Shown here piece by piece: positions 59,342-64,000 of a stretch of DNA of 64,000 bases. The position numbers and the translations under genes are program-made. The stretch covers positions 248,001 through 312,000 of the forward strand of contig JAHLKD010000026.1 of the NCBI GenBank assembly GCA_025526935.1, in the 5' to 3' direction. Source of the DNA: Cladochytrium replicatum. Lineage: Eukaryota > Chytridiomycota > Chytridiomycetes > Cladochytriales > Cladochytriaceae. Under the pieces are notes generated by a model. It saw nothing but the letters and a program-made list of their open reading frames with translations. It had not been told where the DNA came from and did no database searches. Numbering within the stretch: position 1 is the stretch's first letter; each line of letters opens with the position of its first letter.

Positions 59342-60955
59342 GAGAAGTTGTATGGCATTACCTACAATGTCATAGACTTGGTCAAGCATCTCTCAGAGCG
59401 AGTCTCAGGTAGGTTTATGTATGAGCAAAACTTGGTCATATTTATCCCATTTAATCTTTGTAGATATTTTAAGTACATTGCCAAAACCACCAGCACATCT
59501 CATTGGTCATGATGATGTATTGTCAGAGATTCAGAAGCAACTTGTCAATCGTAATTCTTGTTGCCCGAGGAGGGATGGTAAATCAAGCGTTGCGCTGAAA
59601 TATGCCAAGCAGCATCACAAGTCTTATGACTCAATAGTCTGGATTCCTTGCAGCCCTGCTGCAACTGCAATGTCATCTTTGCGTGCCTGTGCTGGTTCAC
59701 ACTTTGGATTGGTTGGCTTCGAGTCAATGGACTCTCCAGACATTGTGAGTTTCATGGGTGATCACTTGACAAAGTTTCAACGCTCTCTTCCTATCCTTGA
59801 TAATGTTGATGATGAATCTGTGCTTGATAAAATTCTTGTTTCCACACTTTGAGTGGAGATGTTGTTGTTACTTCTCAATCCAATGCTGGCTTGGCTGTCA
59901 AGATGCGAAAGTGGATTGATCCACTAGCTAAGAATTTTCGTGTTCAGACTTGACCAAGTGATGTAACTTATAATTATTAAAGCAAAGATTGGACCAAAAG
60001 TTTGATTATCTCACAGTTGCCAAGATGAAGTTGATGCACTCAACAAGCTCATTCAACACATTGACAGACTTCCACTTGCAGCAGAGCAAGCTGCAGCATT
60101 CATGGAAAGAGAGCAAACCAATTTCTCTGTTCTAGTTAGGCATATCACCAGTTACCTTAAAGAAAACCCTGATCCCAGACTTGGAGTTGCATCTGTGTGA
60201 CTGGCCGCTATCATTAGAGCAGGTCTTGACACCATCGGGAATGCCGCATCATTGCTTACGCAAGTTCTTTCATTCTATTCTAGTCGTGATGTTCCATTTG
60301 ATCCTGTAGACCAAGTTGTGCTTCTGCTATCTGAAGGTGAAGTTGAACGTATCATGAAAACAGACTTCAATACCGAAGGTTTACTCCGCAAATTGCGAGG
60401 CCAGTCACTTCTGTATGATTCACCTAATAACATGCTATCCACACACCAGCTTATTCAGTTGCCACAACAATCAACAATATGGGAGTGGTTGGATCTAGTC
60501 AAGGTGAATATGCCAAAGCCATGTAGTTGTATGACGAATCACTTGCAATCACAGTCAAAGTGTACGGAACACAAGAGCATGCACAAGTTGCCGTAATACT
60601 CAACAACATGGAACTGGTTGCATATAGTCAAGGTGAATATGCCAAAGCAATGCAGGTGTATGAAGAATCACTTGCGACATATGTACGGAACACGAGAGCA
60701 TGCATGAGCTGCCACAACACTCGACAATATGGGACTGGTTGCAGACAGTCAAGGTGAATATGCCAAAGCCATGCAGTTGTATGAAGAATCACTTGCAACA
60801 TACGTCAAAGTGTATGGGACACGAGAGCGTGATTCAGTTGCAACGACATTGCACAGTATGAGTGTTTGCAAGCACAATATGGGTTACATTTTTGGGGCAC
60901 ACGTGGGTGCAAATGAAGCTTTACAGATCTACAGAAGTCGTCATAGCCAGTAGCT
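59342..60955 (+). pseudogene. Decayed NB-ARC/TPR (NLR-like) gene
   Basis: Pieces of a fungal STAND/NLR protein appear in order. EKLYGITYNVIDLVKHLSER is joined by an intron to the linker LPKPPAHLIGHDDVLSEIQ. A Walker A region reads in an alternate frame as ILVARGGM, then resumes as GKSSVALKYAK. A Walker B-like LPILDNVDDESVLDKIL is followed by GDVVVTSQ and RLPLAAEQAAAFMERE (GLPL-type motif). VSFYSSRDVPFDPVDQV-like winged-helix text precedes three kinesin-light-chain-like TPRs (SQGEYAKAMQLYEESLATY). The frame is broken many times: shifts flank Walker A, another follows Walker B near 59.85 kb, and stops occur at 60198-60200 (TGA, probably from TGG) and 60524-60526 (TAG where sister repeats have CAG). 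The fused N-terminal effector is not identifiable. Confidence 0.7.
60482..60840 (+). repeat. Three tandem TPR-encoding DNA repeats of about 120-127 bp
   Basis: Units beginning near 60482, 60609 and 60729 share long near-identical blocks (AGTCAAGGTGAATATGCCAA, TATGAAGAATCACTTGC). Each encodes one 42-residue TPR of the decayed NLR-like gene. High DNA identity between units points to recent unequal exchange, as is common in NLR ligand-sensing repeats. The second unit is shorter through a small deletion that shifts the frame. Confidence 0.8.
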
Positions 60956-62652
60956 ATCTTCTGTCCATCACTTCAATCTTGCCTTCCTTGATCATGCCAC
61001 ACTTCCACTTCAATAACCCGGCATATACAACAGTGACAATTAAATGTGAATTAAGGGCATGCTTGCAAAACCATTTGTACTTGGCATGTTGTTGACCAAT
61101 TAACTCTAGTCTATACTACACTATGGGAGGCGGGCCACTCAGCTGTGGGACCGGGAGGATGTGATGAATCACTCGCATATTATTTCGGTTTAACATGTCA
61201 TTGAAAAGTATTTCGTTCTAACATTCTTTATCATCATTTACCACTTGTCTCTTACCTTGGAAATGTCTCTCGATTCATTTGAATGTATTTCTTGTCTCTT
61301 GTATAGTTACTATTTTTATAGTCCCCCAGTCAGGTGAGTTCGTGTTCTACTAACATAATGAATACAAGATTGCGGTCAGTGACACGGATCCCATACCCAA
61401 CCAGGATTAGCCTTGAACAATCCCCCTTCCACAGAACTCCCATCATGTGAAACCCCCAAGGTAGCCTGCCACCAACTTTAATAAGGAAATTCCAACATAC
61501 CTGCGCTCCTCAGGTGTACAACTTCTCCTCGATTGTCTTATAAAGGAATTGACTTTGAGACTCTTGTCTATCCTGTTATCTCAAAGTCAATTCCTTATTC
61601 TTACCTTCAGTTTTGTTACTTGACATATTACCCACGTTACCCTCGAATCTTGACTCTCGACCCTGGTAAGTGCAACCTTGATCCGGTAAAATCTTCTCTT
61701 GAAACGGGCCCGGTTCCTGTCAGTGGGAATACTGGGACAATGTATGGTTTGTACGTGAGCTCACGCTTGTTTCTTTTGCTTGAGCTCTACAAAAGCGTTC
61801 AGAGCAGAGCTGTGCACCATCTTCTCGTTGTTTCTTCCGGTTGTTCAGAACTGTCTTGCCCTACCCTGCTTTGCATCATCCAGTGCGAAAGTGGTGCTGT
61901 GTAAACCTGCAACGAATGGAAGCTGTATGGATGGAGCTGAGCTGTTATCCATGCGATTCACAGCCAGTCTAGGATTCCCACTGAGCTTTTGCTTACCACA
62001 GCAAACTTCACAGTGACTGCACCAATGTTGGATAAGCAACTGCAGTTTGAGAAGAATATGATTATTAGTTGTATGTGCTTAGGTCACATACGGCAGACGC
62101 ATCCATATAAGCTTAAGAGATTAAAATTCCAGGACCATGGACACTCACCGCCAGCAAGCTATTCATGTTCGAGTGGAGCTTCTGTGGGCTTATAGCCTGA
62201 GCTACTTTCGACAGTTTGATACGAAGCCATTTGGAGACCAGCCACTCGACGCAGTAGAATCAATGATTTTGTTTGGCCAGGTCACCTAAGCCAACAGCTT
62301 ATTATCCTGTTTGATTGCGTTCAGTCACTGCAAGATGGGAGAAACGGTGTCAAGTCCATCAACAAAGATTGTCAGTCATTGAAGATGGTATGCTTGCAGA
62401 GGAGCGGTTTGAAGTGACAAAACAGTTGACTATAAGTTTTGACATCTCTCTTGAAGTCAAATTGCTGATCAATGAAATGTGAGACAAACATGGACAGTGT
62501 GAATCAGAGCGCGAATCTATAGCCCAACATGCACAGTGTACATCTTCAAATCAGGACCAGATTTGGTATGTACAAAGAGGCTGGTTGAAAGAAAGCTGCT
62601 AACTCATCATGACCTATTGCATTCTGGATGCTCGTTAAGTTCAGACTGACTC
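60956..62652. other. Broken sequence between NLR relic and transposon
   Basis: About 1.7 kb with only interrupted readings. Two are worth noting. MDTHRQQAIHVRVELLWAYS (plus, 62139 to about 62290) is a 50-codon reading. VIEDGMLAEERFEVTKQLTI (plus, about 62380-62610) runs on past one internal TGA. No family is recognised. It also holds the perfect hairpin at 61543-61596. Confidence 0.4.
61543..61596 (+). repeat. Perfect 18-bp hairpin
   Basis: AAGGAATTGACTTTGAGA at 61543-61560 is repeated as its exact reverse complement at 61579-61596, around an 18-base loop. The arms have no mismatch, so the structure is either recent or maintained. It is not GC-rich with a T tail, and this is a eukaryote, so it is not a bacterial-type terminator. 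Confidence 0.9.
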
Positions 62653-62864
62653 CAGAGTAAGGATCGGCGGGTTTTAGGGTCTTTCGGCGGGTCCGGGTCC
62701 ATTGACCAAATGTACCCGACCCGAGTGCCGGGTTTTCATGGAAAATTTCCGGGTCAGATCCAGGTCGGGTATCGGGTCCAGTAGGAAAACCCTTCTCGGG
62801 TCAAAAATCAGAACCCAGTAAAACCCGATGTGATAGAGAAGCTAAAACGACGCTATTGTTCTTT

Positions 62865-63256
62865 CTGTCCACGCGGACACTTTCCAAGAAGACGCAATAT
62901 AAGTTTTCTATGTATCAAACAATTTTGCATCACAACAGACATCGAGGCATGTATTTTCTGTCCACCCAGACACTTTCTCAACTCATTGACTGTACTTCAG
63001 TGATCTCTATCAAGTACAACTAACCTCTCTATCAATGTTACTAGCAATAAGATTCTGTCCACCCGGACACTTTCTTAACTCATTGACGGTACTTGAGTGA
63101 TCTCTATCAAGTACAACTAACATCTCTATCAATGTTACTAGCAATAAGATTCTGTCCACCCAGACACTTTCCAAGAAGTCACAACGGAAGTTCTGTAACA
63201 AACAATTTCTACCACGACAGACCTCGAGAGCTGTGCTTTCTGTGCACCTGGACACT
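62865..63256 (+). repeat. Five CTGTCCACCCGGACACTTT motifs at about 97-bp spacing
   Basis: Near-identical motifs begin at 62865, 62958, 63055, 63152 and about 63240, so the spacings are 93, 97, 97 and 88. Each has the imperfect palindrome GTCCACCCGGAC at its core. The units at 62958 and 63055 are near-perfect 97-bp tandem copies including the spacer; those at 62865 and 63152 share a different spacer (CCAAGAAG and CAAACAATTT words). They sit between the hAT end and its transposase, the place where hAT transposases bind sub-terminal sites. Confidence 0.85.
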
Positions 63257-63292
63257 TAGAGTCGGTAACGTTCCAGCCACACCACAGCAAAA

Positions 63293-64000
63293 ATGGACGC
63301 CGCCTTTGTTAAACCAAAGCGTAAGGCAGCGTCCGACGCAAGCCAAAGACTGGTGGACAGTCATCCGCTTGACACACAGAAGCGAAGTCTGCCAGCCCCC
63401 CAAATTTCAGAGGCGTCCAGCGAGGGGAAGAGCATGCAGGACAAACGCAGACGTGTATCAGGACACGGTGGCAACAACAGCGCTCGAGAGCCGAGCTCCA
63501 CATCTTCTTCCAATGACTCCAGCGAGTTGGGCCTGGCTTCTCAGCATGCACCAGAGCTTCCTGCCGACGTTAGTTTTGCTGACTCTTCAGTGCGACAGGA
63601 GCCTGCAGCTGGATCAGTTCAACCATCAATGCTTTCATCAGACGCAGATGTTGATAGCATGTCGGACTGTAGAGGTAGTCGAGGCGGCATAGCGAAGGAT
63701 TACTATAAGGTTGATAATGGTCTGAGAACATGTTTGGTTGCGAAATGCAAGTGGAGCCAGAAGGTCGATAAGACGGGATCAACAAAAAACTTCCTCCGGC
63801 ATCTGAAAAACCACCATGGAAGTATTGCCAGGTCGCTTGGACTGTTGGACATCGTCCCCAAGGGACAACAGACATTGAATTTCGGCTCGCAGGAGAAGGA
63901 GCAAAACTTTGTGTTCAATCCAGACGTAGCGTGGCGGTCGATTTTGGACTGGATTGCTGCAGACAATCAGGCTTTTACTGTTGTGGAGAACGAGTTCTTT
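63293..64000 (+). CDS. hAT transposase with BED zinc finger, 5' part
   Basis: An uninterrupted 236-codon reading from ATG 63293 to the window edge. The N-terminus is Ser/Lys-rich with a basic patch (MQDKRRRVSG), a likely nuclear signal. The BED-type finger is CLVAKCKWSQKVDKTGSTKN followed by FLRHLKNHHG (C-x4-C and H-x4-H). LDWIAADNQAFTVVENEFF is the conserved segment that follows the finger in hAT transposases. The catalytic D/D/E residues and dimerisation domain would lie to the right of the window. With no frame break so far, the element may be young and active, unlike the relics to its left. Confidence 0.85.
   Translation, partial: MDAAFVKPKRKAASDASQRLVDSHPLDTQKRSLPAPQISEASSEGKSMQDKRRRVSGHGGNNSAREPSSTSSSNDSSELGLASQHAPELPADVSFADSSVRQEPAAGSVQPSMLSSDADVDSMSDCRGSRGGIAKDYYKVDNGLRTCLVAKCKWSQKVDKTGSTKNFLRHLKNHHGSIARSLGLLDIVPKGQQTLNFGSQEKEQNFVFNPDVAWRSILDWIAADNQAFTVVENEFF

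Larger units (their letters stand above)
62653..64000 (+). mobile_element. hAT-superfamily DNA transposon, left part
   Basis: Continues off the right edge. The proposed left end starts CAGAGTAAGGATCGGCGGG, which fits the loose CAGNG start of hAT ends. It is followed to about 62830 by a run of GGGT/CGGGT and ACCCG motifs on both strands, as in many hAT sub-terminal regions. Then comes a block of five palindromic repeats (listed separately) and an intact transposase ORF with a BED finger. The eight bases before the end (62645-62652, ACTGACTC) are the predicted target-site duplication. Confidence 0.72.

Overview
This is a eukaryotic nuclear window, most likely from a zoosporic (chytrid-like) fungus. 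Genes are dense and split by short GT-AG introns of about 45-70 bp. The proteins are fungal or opisthokont in type: Sec16, Spb1, Pik1, a Bre4-like DUF2421 protein, Ysc84/SH3YL1, Ptm1/TMEM87 and Tcd1/2. They sit beside genes typical of flagellated lineages or centrosomes: RABL3, a PPP2R3C-type B'' subunit (decayed here), long Sfi1-repeat arrays and a dCache receptor. The species assignment is inference; no rRNA or tRNA was seen.

Layout. 0-5.5 kb: THO2/THOC2 (minus, continues off the left edge). 5.6-7.7 kb: a Hop1-type meiotic axis protein with PHD and winged-helix modules, followed by AT-rich non-coding DNA with a long inverted repeat (8.6/9.5 kb). 10.5-12.3 kb: an R3HCC1-like gene and a tiny Spo12-like gene (plus). 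12.5-13.7 kb: a decayed PP2A B'' gene that converges on TCD1/2 (13.8-15.6 kb, minus). 15.7-18.2 kb: degenerate or unassigned sequence. 18.2-22.1 kb: PIK1 (minus), divergent from RABL3 (22.3-23.4 kb, plus). 23.6-26.7 kb: SPB1 (minus), only 61 bp from a tandem pair of dual-specificity phosphatases (26.7-28.5 kb, plus). 28.9-29.6 kb: an unknown membrane protein (minus). 29.6-31.6 kb: a stand-alone dCache/HAMP-like receptor (plus). 32.4 kb: an SDR remnant. 33.1-34.0 kb: HDHD2. 34.4-40.6 kb: SEC16. 41.0-46.1 kb: SFI1. 46.3-47.1 kb: nucleoside diphosphate kinase (plus). 48.0-51.9 kb: Bre4-like. 52.0-54.0 kb: PTM1/TMEM87. 54.2-55.7 kb: YSC84/SH3YL1. 56.2-58.7 kb: a tandem alpha/beta hydrolase pair (one intact, one broken) plus a scrap of a third copy. 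59.3-61.0 kb: a decayed NB-ARC/TPR (NLR-like) gene. 61.0-62.6 kb: broken sequence with a perfect hairpin. 62.65 kb to the right edge: the 5' part of a hAT transposon with an intact BED-finger transposase ORF.

Functionally the left 55 kb is mostly housekeeping: mRNA export (THO2), rRNA methylation (SPB1), tRNA t6A cyclisation (TCD), COPII/ER exit (SEC16), Golgi PI4P (PIK1), Golgi and endosomal membrane proteins (PTM1, YSC84) and centrosome duplication (SFI1). The right 9 kb is accessory: duplicated hydrolases, a fungal NLR relic and a transposon. The most interesting signals are the receptor that seems to have lost its cyclase output domain, the decayed NLR, the hAT element with evenly spaced palindromic sub-terminal repeats, and a recurring C-to-T type of nonsense lesion in the pseudogenes.
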